From Strigamia acuminata (Eukaryota; Arthropoda; Chilopoda; Geophilomorpha; Linotaeniidae), in the NCBI GenBank assembly GCA_949358305.1, contig OX442317.1, forward strand, positions 5,460,186 through 5,524,185: a DNA stretch of 64,000 nt, in the 5' to 3' direction. The notes beneath the pieces were generated by a model, which did not search any database, had not been told where the DNA came from, and saw only the letters and a program-made list of their open reading frames with translations. This document shows positions 1 through 11,953 of the stretch, in pieces; position 1 is the stretch's first letter; each line of letters starts with the position of its first letter. Both the position numbers and the translations under genes were made by a program.

Positions 1-2628
1 TATGAACTTTAATTTGCCGTAACATTGTGTTCATAATTGAAATGAAATTGCGGAGAATTAATTCAAATACGCTCGTTAATTTCACCCGAAAATTAAATGT
101 TCTGGAAACTAGGAGTTGCAACATTTCCTTTCTTTCTTTTTCATTAAAAAAATTACGTCACTTCACAAAGTGGCAAAACCATCCAAAGTGGTTTTCATTT
201 TCCTTTCTTTCTTGTTCACACTAAAGTGCTTATTGCAATGTTTTTTCCTCCTCACCTTGTCTGGTGCGCAACCATTAGTCCCTTATAGTATATTGCTCTA
301 TTCCCCAATCTTGTTTTACTTCTAATAAAGCTGTCGTAACATCTGTATTATGAAATGTTTGCATCTGCACTCTTTTTTCGGGCGAAAACTCAGCGTCTAA
401 TATTTAATTAATGTCGTGAGAATCTTTTAGGAAACACAAACTGCTGTATGATTCACACCTAACTTACATCCAAACAAAATTCACCCTTAAAGCTGTAACA
501 AGTCATAAAACGAGTCAATATACACAACTTTTCTATATCTACACACATTTTAACGTCACATTTCACATTAACTCAATCAATTGCTCATATTCCAGAGAAA
601 AAATTTATTTTATGACATTTCGTTGTGACGCAGGTGAAAACCGCGAGGTCAAAGAAAATATAAAACCAGCGAATAATAAAACAAAAGGGAATTGTACAAT
701 TCCAAATCCGCATTTTTGTGATAAAAGAAAAATCCCGCTTTTGTTATCACTTTATCATCACAAAACATCTGTTTTATTTATCACCTAATTAATCCGAGCA
801 CTCGAAACACCATTACGGCATTAAAATCTATATTAAAAACAAATAAACTCATAAAAATCAAGTACCAACAAACTTTAACTCCTGAACAACACGCAAACAG
901 TAGAGCCCGAACTCTTTAATGAAATGTGAGTTGGAGTGAGAAACCAACGAGTGGCTTTCATCAGAAAAAGCAGTTATAGATAAAAGAAAATAGCGAGTGG
1001 ACACAAAAGAGGTAAATGGACAATATCAGCAGGGATTAATGGAACACGCGTGTCCGACTTACAATAGACTACTTTCGAAACAAGACCCCGCTCGAAAAGA
1101 TAATTAAAAATTTAAACAAAAAAAAAAAATTATTACTATAAGTTATGGTTATAAAAAGTTTGGAATTTAATGCCGGAAAATTTGCAGCGACAAATTCGCT
1201 CTCATCTCGTTGGTAACATCGACTTTAAAATGGCTAATTGAATTAATGAAGGGCACAGCTGACACGCGACAGCAATAACAAAAGGCACGCTCCCTCTTGC
1301 GGTCGCAGTTTAAAATTAAAACAATGGAGGGTCGCGTTATTATTCAATAGAAGAAAATGTGCGCCAATTAAGAAACAATCGTGACGAGGAATGAAATGCG
1401 GGGATGAAGAGGTTCTAACGCGGCGATCAACAGGTGCGAGAAATACGGAGTTTTGAGTTTATACTCGCGGTCCATTTCTCGTGAGACGCGCGCGTTTCTT
1501 GGCAACTGTCACCCAGATATATAACAATAGATCCCGTGCTGAAAGGCGGACGGGTCGTGGCGAAGAAAGAAGCTGTTCGCCTTCATTTTTTGCTTCATTC
1601 TATTTTTTTTTTATTTTTTATTTTTTATTTTTATTATCGAGATCCGCCTTAGAAGAAAATTGAAGACAGCTGACAGATACACCTTTTATGCAAAATAGGA
1701 GGCGACAGGTTCATCTTGCCTTAACATCAAATGAGAAACGCGTTTACATGAGATTCTAAAGAATAAAAAAATAAAAATGTTGATGTTGATGTTGCACGTG
1801 TTAGATCTTCTCGTGGCACTAATGGCAACAAGTTGCACACAATTAGCGTCAATGATTTGCGTTTTACGTTATTTAATCACGATAAACTCGAGAGAGTTTT
1901 TGTTTTTTTTGTTTTTAAATGTAAATTAAGACTTTGGTCCAGTTAAAAATCAATAAAAATATCAATTTCCATACTGTTGTGATTTTTCAATCTGATTTTT
2001 CGATTTAAATTTCAGATAGAGAAAAGAAGATGAAAAAAAACAATCTAAAATGGAATATTTTTTTCAATTTATTTCGGCTTACTGTAAACGTATCCTGTTG
2101 ACACCAAATGGAAATAAGTCAATTTTAAATGTCATAATACCAGTCGGATATTCAGTCACAATCGATACATTTCGATCAATTCTTCAAATAAACCCTAAAT
2201 TCGCTCTTACGCCTCGAATGAAACCGCAACGACCCTCGACTTTAACCAACTCTATAACGTAATGTCTAAGGTTATGTGTTTTTAGCGTCATTTCTATCGA
2301 TAGAAATTTCGATCAAACTTGCTTCAACCCACGTAATGTGTTATACACGTTACCAAGGCGAAGAAAAATTAATCCACAATTAAATATTCATGCAAAACAA
2401 CTTTGAAATTTCCAAACACACGTGCAGATGAAATTGCTCTTAATTAATTAATAAAATTTAATCGTTTTTATTAAAAGAAAAAAATTTTTTTAATTTTTTA
2501 AATAAAATAAATTTTTTTAGACAAAAAAAACTTTAGAAAAAGAAAAAAAAAACACGTTTCCATGACATTTCCACCATTTGTTGACATTTAAATTGCCAAA
2601 ATTCGTCTTTTTTTCAAATATTTTATCG

Positions 2629-2665
<37 letters not shown>

Positions 2666-3045
2666 AAATTTTTTAAGTAAAATAATTTTTTTTTAGACAA
2701 AAAAATCTTAGAAAAAAGTAAAAAAAACACGTTTCCATGACATTTCCACCATTTTTCGACATTTCAATTGCCAAAATTCGTCTTTTTTTCAAACGTCACC
2801 ATAAATCACAATTATATTAAATATTTTTTCGAACAAAAAGAACAAAAAGAACAAAAAGCCGTTTTTTCTATTTTTTTTTTTTTCCAGTGTTGACCGCCAC
2901 TCAAACATTTAATTAAAGGCCCGAAATATAAGATGGCGTTTATAACGGTTTACCCTCCACTCGAAAACAGGAAACGAAAAGCGCGCGCGCTCGTTCAGCG
3001 CTTGATTGAAAGCACCGGCAACGCAGCGTTGAAATCAAACAAGTG
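1..3045. other. Intergenic region, no supported gene
   Basis: AT-rich DNA with long A/T homopolymers and no ORF with convincing composition or splice context. It must hold the 3' end of the MIP gene, whose last identified exon ends at 3054 with a splice donor, but I could not find the next exon. A moderately GC-rich patch at about 1380-1600 is unexplained. Confidence 0.6.
2490..2797. repeat. Direct duplication of a ~175-bp AT-rich segment
   Basis: The block ending at about 2620 recurs almost identically ending at about 2797. Both copies share CACGTTTCCATGACATTT followed by CCACCATTT and a common 3' part, GCCAAAATTCGTC plus a T-run. They differ by a few substitutions (GTTGAC versus TTCGAC) and by homopolymer length, so this looks like a recent tandem duplication. 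Confidence 0.8.
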
Positions 3046-3053
3046 TCACTCAC

Positions 3054-3405
3054 CTGTGGAATGGGTCCACGCAGCCCTCTTGCCCCAAAGTCCTTTGAGG
3101 TTGTTCCAATCCGACGGCGAGCGTTTTCCCCAAACGCTCTGCAGTCTGTTCCAATTGTCGCGTTTGCCCCACGATCCTCGGAACGCGTTCCAGTCGCTCT
3201 GCGCGTCCTCCCGCTTGCCCCACACGGAATTCGGCGCCTGATTCGCCGCTCTTTTGCCCCAAACTCCTCGAAGTTCGTCCCAATTCCGTTTGCCCCATGC
3301 GCCGTTCAGGTCGGACCAAGCGCGTTTGTCCTCGGTCGCGGACGCTGCCAGAACGGACGCGATCACCAAAACGATCGTGACGGACGACGTCCAAGAAAGC
3401 AACAT
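3054..3405 (-). CDS. Myoinhibitory peptide / allatostatin-B precursor (3'-partial)
   Basis: Prepro-neuropeptide for myoinhibitory peptides (allatostatin B), secreted amidated peptides that inhibit visceral muscle and hormone release in arthropods. The start chosen is the ATG at 3405-3403, which opens a signal peptide (MLLSWTSSV... to about residue 21). Then come six peptides, each ending in W-G-K-R (glycine for amidation, dibasic cleavage). Five fit W-X6-W-amide: WSDLNGAW, WDELRGVW, WNAFRGSW, WNRLQSVW and WNNLKGLW. The third (AANQAPNSVW) lacks the first Trp. After the last KR the frame reads AAWTHST and ends in codon phase 1 at donor CAG|GTGAGT, so a further exon at lower coordinates must complete the protein; I could not locate it. 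The exon 5' of the ATG is bounded by an acceptor (TTCTTTCTCAG), giving a spliced 5' UTR. Confidence 0.9.
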
Positions 3406-3549
3406 GGCTAAAAGTGAACTGAGAAAGAAATGGATTATTAAAACAAACGGACAATTTAACTCGTTTCCATGACAACTTGATATAAACAAACAATTTTTTT
3501 GTTTAATTGATATTTAAAAAACACTCAAAAGTTGGCAGCACAACTCACC

Positions 3550-3611
3550 TGATGTCGTGGAGGACCGAACGTCGAACAAACGACCAACAAACGGCGCGTG
3601 ATTTTTATAAG
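3550..3611 (-). promoter_or_regulatory. MIP gene TATA box and non-coding first exon
   Basis: On the minus strand, TTATAAAAAT lies at 3610-3601. About 55 bp downstream is a donor (ACATCAG|GTGAGT, exon end near 3550) that would join to the acceptor just upstream of the MIP ATG. Spacing fits a TATA-driven start near 3575-3580 and a short non-coding first exon. The start site is inferred. Confidence 0.6.
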
Positions 3612-4432
3612 CACCTCGCGCGAGTTACTGCGCATGCGCTCGCACTTTTCACTTAGCTCGTGTAGTCCCTTCTCGCGCTTCCCATAATCCCTAGACTTGA
3701 TTACTATTGAAATTCGGTTATTAATCAAACGCATGCGCCGATATACGCTACAAAACATTCTTTATTCTTTAATGATTTATTTTTTTTTCTTTCTTTTAAA
3801 TTTTCTTTTTAAAAAAAAAAAATTTGAAAAAAAAAATGGCGCTTTAAAGCGAAGTGTTTCTTTTAATTAAACATTCCCGTCGATACAAATGAGTGCTGTT
3901 GTACAGTTTAAAGTTAAAAGGCATTACATCACACCAAACACGAGGCCTATAATCAATTCTTTTCCCGCCGTATTGATTACGTAACCGTCGCCCGACCCGA
4001 GCTCTATTGTTGTACAAGAAGCGGTGAAATCTAATGTCACGAGTTGACGCTAGGATTTTTTTCTTTTTTTAAACAAAAAATCTGTATAATAAATCTGCCG
4101 GTTTTAAGCCCTCTTTCATGACAAAAATTACAAATAAATTGGAAATTAATTAGAAATTAATAAAGACAGCCATCTTGTCAACGGTTTCAATTAAAAAACA
4201 CGAGGCAAATTATGAAAATTTCCATCCGGTTGTCATAGAAACGTGTGTACATTCAACTTTTTAAACGTTCAAACACCGAGAAAAGCACACAAATTTACAT
4301 CAAAATGATCTTTGACGACTTGTGACGTCATTCGACTCGTTTACTCGCTTTTATTTTACGATTACGACTTTGGGGTTTCTCAACTTTTTTAATGTCGTTT
4401 TCTTTCTCGCTCCGACTCCCGACTGAAACATT

Positions 4433-4996
4433 ATGCTTTACCTCTTTCTTCTCTTTCTCTTCCTTCGATTTCAATCTACCGTTGGTGTAATTCGCTGCTA
4501 CAATTGCACCAACACGGAGCCGATTTGCGACTGGGACACCCAAACTCTCGACTGCCCAGACGACGAAGATTTGTGTGTCACCATTGCGCAGACACGAGGA
4601 GGTGTGAATGAAATGATGCTTTTATTTATTCATCGCACAAATTTTGATACATTTTTAATACATTTTTTATTTGCCAGATGTTGTTGAATATTTAATGGGT
4701 TGTCTTTCCCAAATCGACGATTTTCGAAAGGATATTCCGTACCGTCGGTATCCCGGATGTCGTTCGGCGAAGACTGTTAAGGATGAGTTAGGGGCCGTTC
4801 ATAAATTTCGCAATTTGCTTACTTTTTATTGAAATTTGTGTTTTTTTTTTACAGACCGATTGTTTATGACGATGTTAGATATTGTTTCTGTCGATTTGTT
4901 GATGACTGTAGCATTAGCACCGATGAAGCGTTTAGATTGATGGTGAATTTGTGGCTTCCAATGTTAAGTTGTTTGAGTTACGTCATTTGTACATAG
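4433..4996 (+). CDS. Ly6/uPAR (three-finger, quiver-like) protein 1
   Basis: Predicted secreted or GPI-anchored three-finger protein, 139 aa, from three exons: 4433-4601, 4678-4786, 4855-4996. The junctions are phase 1 (G|AT, Asp) and phase 2 (GA|A, Glu). It opens with a signal peptide (MLYLFLLFLFLRF), then RCYNC, a DCPDDEDLC segment, the middle block DIPYRRYPGC, and the late YCFC...DDC block that typifies Ly6 domains of the quiver/sleepless group. The C-terminal tail is hydrophobic, as for a GPI signal. The next gene (5351) has the same block order and intron phases, so the two arose by tandem duplication. Family members act as extracellular modulators of channels, receptors or septate junctions; the target here is unknown. 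The second donor, GTTAGG, is weak but is the only one that restores the frame. Confidence 0.75.
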
Positions 4997-5350
4997 CCTC
5001 GACTCCTCGCTGTGGATCAACTTTTTAGCTCGATATTTGTATCGATAAAATGTAAAGTAGTTCATACAAAAATAGAAGACATCGTAAATTATTTAATGTG
5101 AAAGACTCGCAAATATGTACAAAACCGAGACAATGTTGACCAAATTAAGCACGATCGCTTCCCCCAAAAAAAAAAAAAAACATTGACCGGATAAATATTG
5201 ATCGAATAAAAAAACAACAAATAAACACCAAGACCGAACTATAATCATCCTTTATTTCCATATTTAAATACACAGTTACGAAGCCTGTCACCAGATAGAG
5301 ATACTAATCAAACCCCTATTGGCAAACAGCGCAAACAGTGAAAAGTGAAA

Positions 5351-6601
5351 ATGGCGCTGTTGGGGCGTTGGTCTATAAACCACTTGCTAACTCTACTTAT
5401 TTTGATAGCACAAATTGGTTCAATCGGTAAGAAAATTTAAAAAATGATATTTATTTACTGATAACACAATATCATTTTCCCACCTCTTCAAAATCTAATC
5501 TCCACAGTGTGTCCTGATTGGGGCGGAATTTGGTGTTATCGTTGCGTATCGACGCAACCAGGGTGCGGCGAATTCAACTTCGATTGGAGGTTTCATTGGC
5601 AGTGGACATGTCCGAGAGATGACGATAAATGTGTAAAATTAATCGAACGGAAAGGAGGTAACATTTTATTACATCGCAGCAATACAAAACAAAACGAATA
5701 GAAATTTATTAACTAAAAATTTGACAATTTCGTGCAGCGGATGTGCTGGTGACTCGAGAATGTCTCTCGAATTTGGAAGGCATTAGACGCGACATTCCAA
5801 GCGACAGATACGAAGGATGCCGACCGGCCGCAAAAGACGTCAAATTGGGCAATTATGTATTCAATGACATCAAGGAATTGGACGTCAAACGGTATGAAGT
5901 AAAGAACAAACCGATATTTACACGTACATCTCGGTTTTTACACACATTTATGGGTTTTTACATGTAAATATCTGGTTTATACATGTAAATATCTGTTTTA
6001 TACATGTAAATATCTGTTTATTACATGTAAATATCTGTTTTATACATGTAAATATCTGTTTTATACATGTAAATATCTGTTTTTACATGTAAATATCTGT
6101 TTTTACATGTAAATATCTGGTTTTTACATGTTTCTATTGGTTTTTACAAGTATGTATTGGTTTTTCGGTTGTCTTTACTTGTTTTGAGAGGAAAAATAGA
6201 TAAACGGAAATAATTATTTCAGAGAGGGAAGAAAAAAATTAATCTGTAGATCGATTATTGATGTTTTATTTCCCTGATTCAAGACACGAGTCTAGATACA
6301 TCGTTCGTTCCTCTTTGGAAAGCGAAATCAATAAATGGGTGTTTGATTAAAATAAAACCGATACAGGAAAGAAAGAAAAAAGGGAAAAATAAAATTTACG
6401 AACCACTATTTAGAATATAATAATCAAATAAACCCACATAAATTAATCCCATAAATTTTACTCTTTTCCTGCAGAGACAATTTCGACAAAGTCACATACT
6501 GTTTCTGCGAACTGGACGACAGATGCAACCGGAGTTCGACACCCACTTCGACATGGCTGATGTTGTCCCTCATCGCGGCGACCGTGTGCTTCGTATTTTA
6601 G
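5351..6601 (+). CDS. Ly6/uPAR (three-finger, quiver-like) protein 2
   Basis: Paralogue of the preceding gene, 168 aa from four exons: 5351-5426, 5508-5657, 5738-5891, 6475-6601; the frame closes exactly. The signal peptide is MALLGRWSINHLLTLLILIA. The domain begins WCYRC, continues with TCPRDDDKC and DIPSDRYEGC, and ends YCFCELDDRCN, the usual Ly6 terminal CN. A tail of STWLMLSLIAATVCFVF is a good GPI-attachment signal, so the protein probably sits on the outer leaflet of the plasma membrane. It has one more intron than its neighbour because the signal peptide is on a separate exon. The last intron carries a 20-bp minisatellite. AATAAA lies at 6704-6709. Ligand and role are unknown. Confidence 0.8.
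5920..6165. repeat. 20-bp minisatellite in Ly6-2 intron 3
   Basis: About ten to twelve imperfect head-to-tail copies of a ~20-bp unit containing ACATGTAAATATCTG. The unit holds the palindrome ACATGT. Copies decay at both edges. Confidence 0.9.
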
Positions 6602-6724
6602 CACCACTTAGAGATTTAATATTTTTAATTTTAAAAATTTTAAATTTTATAACAAAAAACCAAACCGTCCATAGATTTTTATACGAAAAAACCTTTTTTT
6701 TGTAATAAACATTTACTTTTTTCC

Positions 6725-8255
6725 TAATTTGTCGAACCCATCGATGCAGTTAGTGATTCACAATAGCCGCTGTCACACGCACAAGAGGATTTACATGTCT
6801 GATCTTGTGCAGTGTCCAGCAGCTGCTGTAGTTCACGCCAATTGACCAGCAGTCGCGTACCTGGGCGCTGCAGTTGATGTAGTAATTTAAATCTAAAAAA
6901 AAGTAAATGTTGCAAGTTGTTGTTGGGAAATCAAGTTTTGTCGAGGGCTTCGTTCGGTCGCGAAACGTGCTCTGATGGTTTCGCGACTCGCTCTCCACCT
7001 TGCAACTCACCTGTGGCTCGTGTTGGAACCCTTCGCGGTCCGGGTGGGTGGGAATTATGAGACACGACACCGTGTAATTAAGATGATTAAATCAGAGCTG
7101 CATCTGCGCTGTGAGTGCAAATCAAATGTATTCCTGCGAGGGAGGCGCGTCGTCGTCATGACGACCTGTTTTGTTGTCACGTGATTCGTGTTTTTGTCCA
7201 CAATTTCCTGGTCGAAGAAAAAGACGATAAAAGTGACCAAAAAGTGAAAAAAAATATATTATAATAATAATATTAATATATAGAAAAAGAAAAAATATTT
7301 AAAGATAACAAATGATTGCAAAATCCTTTTCATTTGTGATAATTATAAAAAAAAAAAAAAAAAATTCCAAAATCCACCACAAAAAAAAAATATTTAAAAA
7401 AATTTAATCTAATAATAACCAGCCAATCAAAATCAATGAAGAAAATATAAATTATTCAATAACTAAACACTCTGCATCTCAAAAATGCAATTACCACACT
7501 ACGAATTCCCAAAAAAAAATATAAATTAAAAAAAAAAAATTATAAAATAATAGAAAAAAAAATGGTGTTTGGGTCGACTAGGTAAATCGGGGACACGTGT
7601 GATAGGTAGGAGCTAAAAATAGCCAGCACGAATAGGCGAAGTATCAAAGCCGAGGCGCCCGCGCCTCCGACCGACTCCGGCCGCACGTGATGCTTACCCA
7701 CGCGGCTGCATGGCTCATGCACCGCCGGTCCATCTTTCCGCCCGTACCTGTGATGACGCATTGATGACGAGGCTCCTGCAGTAGGTCGTTGAGCGTAGCA
7801 TCCCGCAAAATGGGTGCAGCGTCCGTTCAGGCGTCCTTCTGCCGGCCTACAGCGTCCTTGCGCAGTCGACGCGGTTTTTTTTCACCACGAGATGTCGCTA
7901 ATCTTAAGAGTCGTTGCTAAACTCGCTCCGTAATGAGCTTAGAAGGGCAAAATGATGAAAACCAGCCGGCAGCCGCTGCACGCGTCCAATGGGAGGGTCA
8001 AAGGACACTTTATTTGATAAAAAGCTAACCTCCACCATGGTGGGGTGCACGAAAAACTGCTTTTCGCTCGCTTTCCCGCCCCCCCTGGCCAAAGGGGTGG
8101 ATTAAAGTGCAATTGTAGTCAATCTGACTAATGGATGCTGAGAAAAACAAGACCGGCACGAGTGGGCGGTGAAAAGAGACACGCAAAATTAATAACGAGA
8201 AAAAAAGACGGGAGAGAGAAAGAGAGAGAGTGAGGGGGAAAAAAAAGTTGCTTCA
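6725..8255. other. Intergenic region with unresolved minus-strand splice signals
   Basis: Lies between the 3' ends of Ly6-2 (+) and TTC17 (-). The minus strand has a strong donor (CCACAG|GTGAGT, exon end 7014) and an acceptor (ACTTTTTTTTAG, exon start near 6892) followed by an open stretch rich in Cys to about 6750. A GC-rich patch at 7600-7900 could be a promoter or first exon. No ATG-initiated frame can be threaded through them, because the upstream block has stops in all frames, so I do not call a coding gene. The rest is AT-rich with homopolymers. Confidence 0.4.
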
Positions 8256-8291
8256 TTTATTGAAAACAATGCCATTTTACAACGAAACGTA

Positions 8292-11200
8292 TCAAGACAC
8301 GTCGTCGTCCGACATGGCGGCACACTGGATCGAACGCAATCTCGCCTTGGCGGGATCGAAGGTCGATTGAAGTGCTAAAGTTGACTCGTAAAACGCTTGC
8401 GCTCTCGTCAAATCGCCCTGGAAAAAATTAATTTATTTAAAAAAATTAAATTTTTATTTTTTTTCCGACTTTTTTTCGTACTTTGGCGGCGAAAATGTTC
8501 GCCAACGTGAAGTGGATGACGACTAAATGCGGGGACAAATCCAGGGCCCACGACGCGACGATGAGTGCGTCGTTGAAGAGTCGCGAGCGGTGTAGAATGT
8601 TAGCGAGGCTTATTAAAGGCACGTCTTTGAAAGAGCGCGGCACCCAGTGCAGCGAGTGGCGGAGACAGTTGATGGCGGCGCTCGCGTTGCCCATCACTCG
8701 CCAGTAGAGCGCGGCAAGGGTTGACGCCACCCACGATGTTGAGTTTTGTCGCAGAGTTTGGGCTATGCGTGTTGCCATTACTTCGAGGGTTTGGGGCGGC
8801 GAGCCCTCCTGGCCGAGGCTTTGGAACGCCGTTTTTAGTATTAGTTCGGCGGTGTATGTGAGCGAGTGTCTTTGTTTTACACCGGAGAGGTGGTCGAGTG
8901 TGTGCGCGCTCGGTGGGAGCGCTGAGTTGCATTCGGGTTCCTCAAATTCGTCGTCTGGAGATGCGGGAAGCAGATGTTCTTCGACACTAGAATTATAATC
9001 AATAGTTTAAATATCGTGTTTTGTCATCAGTGGTGGGACGGAGATATTTGTTGTGCTAGAAAAACATCGCGAGTGTGTTTTTGGATCTGAAGGAACACCA
9101 TTTTTCTACAGATATCAATTTTCAATTTTTGGTCTAAAAATATGCAATTTTTGCACCTAAATATATGCAATTTTGCACCTAAAAATATGCAATTTTTGCA
9201 CCTAAAAAAATGCTATTTTGCACTTAAAAATATGCAATTTTTGGACCTAAAAAAATGCAATTTTGCACTTAAAAATATGCAATTTTTGCACCTAAAAATA
9301 TGCAATTTTTGCATCTAAAAATATGCAATTTTTGCACCTAAAAATATGCAATTTTTGCACCTAAAAAAATGCAATTTTTGCCATTAAAAATATGCAATTT
9401 TTGCACCTAAAAAAATGCAATTTTTGCCATTAAAAATATGCAATTTTTGCACCTAAAAAATGCAATTTTTGCACCTAAAAAATGCAACCTTTGCACCTAA
9501 AAAACTGCATTTTTTTGCACCTGAAAACGTTTATCTTAGCACTAAGGTGAAGGAGGGATTAGTGGCCTCGTCGCGCCTGTTTGTCTTACTTAATTCCTTT
9601 CGCAGACACAGATAACCAAGTACTTGTGAATTTTTTAAGATCAACACTTCTCAGACTGCGGCATTCCTTCTCCGTTGGCGACGGAAAATGTGAACGGTCT
9701 TTAGGTAATGAAAGCACATCTGCTGAAAAAAAAAAAAAAAAAAAAAAACAAACAAACCACCAGTAATTAAAAAATTTAAAAAAAAAAGTAATATATTTAC
9801 CAGGTAAAGAATCATCTTCCACATGAGCATTACACGAAACCTCGTCACTTTTCGAAGACAAAACACACCGCGTGTCAATTTTCATATGGCATTTAGCTCG
9901 TTGCAAAAAATCTAAAGCGCCCGTTAAAGTCTCTTTATGAGACAGCGCCATCTTATAATGATGAATTGCACTAGTCAAATTAAGTTGCAGCATCATCAGA
10001 TTACCATACATAAAATTAGTTTCGGGCTTAACAAAAGAAATTAATCAACTTATTAAGCAAAAAGAAAAAAAATCCAAAAATCCAAAAATAAAAAAATTAC
10101 CTCATACAATCCCACTTGCAAAGCCTCTCGCGTCACCAAAATTGCATCACGCAAAGCCGCCATTTTCAACATGAGCGACGCCATATTGACCAACGGCACA
10201 TCGGCCAAATGCGGCGGCGCCGTTCGCACACTCGCCCGCAGACATTTCATCGCTTCACGCGCATTTCCCACCGCGCGCCAATAAATGGCCGCTAAATTGA
10301 AAAGCAACCACGGCGGCGAAACCGACTGAAAAAATTAAAAAAATCAAATCAAATCAAAAAAAAAAAAAAATCCAAAACTTCCGGTGCAGCGAGTGACTCA
10401 CGTTACTTATAACGCCATTGATTCGACTTCCCACTTCGTCCAAAGACGTCCACGGACCCATATTCAACAAATCGTCTCGAAAAGTTGAATCAGGCTCCAA
10501 ACTCAGCGGAGAAGCTTTAACCGACGACAGCGTGTCCACGAACGAGGCCCCATCGCCCACAACGGACGGGCAATGTGGCTGCGAATTTAACGGATCGTAA
10601 TTTGCTTTTCCCAATATTTTATTAACCCTAAAAAAAAAATAAAAAAAAATCGATAAAATCAATAAAATCGATACAAAAACACAAAAAATCTGCACGAACT
10701 CGAATCCCTTGTTTTCCAGCGGTAAAAACAGCGACGGAAGATCCACCAACGTTGGCAAACTCGACTCGACGTTATTGCACTCTTCGTTCGACGGCCAATC
10801 GGCTCGCATCCACACGCCGTCCGACGCGGGCGGCGCGTCCGTGTACAGCCCTTTTTTAGTCGGCAACGACAAATTAACTCTCGTTTCGTCGGCCGCCGAC
10901 TCCATTTTGAGCCTTAAATTCTTTTGCTACGAATAAAACGAAAACAATTCGAAAAAACGTCGCAAAAACCTCAATTTCTGCACCTTAGCGACGGCCTCTT
11001 CGGCTCGTTCCGCCTTGGACTCGACCGTGTGCATCAATTCGATGTCCATGCTGAGATCCATGAGCGTAGCGGCGTCTACAAGCGGTTTCACGCTCGCGTC
11101 CACGTGCACGTTGCACCTGAGAAACCGTTGACCCCTGCGCTCGTAATGGAAGCAGTCATTGCCCACTTGACCGGGCGTCAGCGCGTCTAAATTTTTCCTC

Positions 11201-11921
11201 AATCTCTGTTCTTCGTACTCCAGTCGCGCCTCCAAGCGCACGTCCATCGGGGCTTGTTCGCTCATCAGTTTCTCCTGCTGTCTCAGCCACAATTCGTGGC
11301 GTTGTTGGTAATGACGAAGGTCGGTCAATGTTTTCTGCAAAGAACTGTTCGGACAATTAATATTTAATATTTAATATTTAAACTTCTCGCACTTATGTTG
11401 CGCCTCGAGTGCCTTCTCCACTTTGCTGTGACATCTGACCGCGTCTCGGTGTTGTTTGGCCGACTCAAACTGAGGCTCCAGTCGGAGGGCGCGATCGAAC
11501 CACTTTGTGGACGCATTGTAATCCGCCAAAACCTAATTAAATAATTAAAAATTAAATTATAATCAACAATTATAAATTAAACATCCCAAAACGCTTCTCA
11601 CTGTGTATATATTCCCCAGCGTAAAATATATCATCGCACTTGGTGGTGATATATCCGCCGCCGCGTTCGCCACGATGGCCGCCGCATCCGAATGCTGCGC
11701 TCGGTGGAGAATATTCGCCAAATTAATTAACGCCACATCCTTCCATTTTCTAAATTTCAAAAAAAAATAAAATAAAATAAAATAAAATAAATAAATAAAC
11801 AATCTCTACAGTGGCGAATGATGCAAAGCTCTTCTGACACATTCCACGGCGTTAGTTGCATCTCCAACCATACGCCAATAATACGCGGCCATATTGAGAA
11901 AAATCCACGAAGTTTTATTCT

Positions 11922-11953
<32 letters not shown>

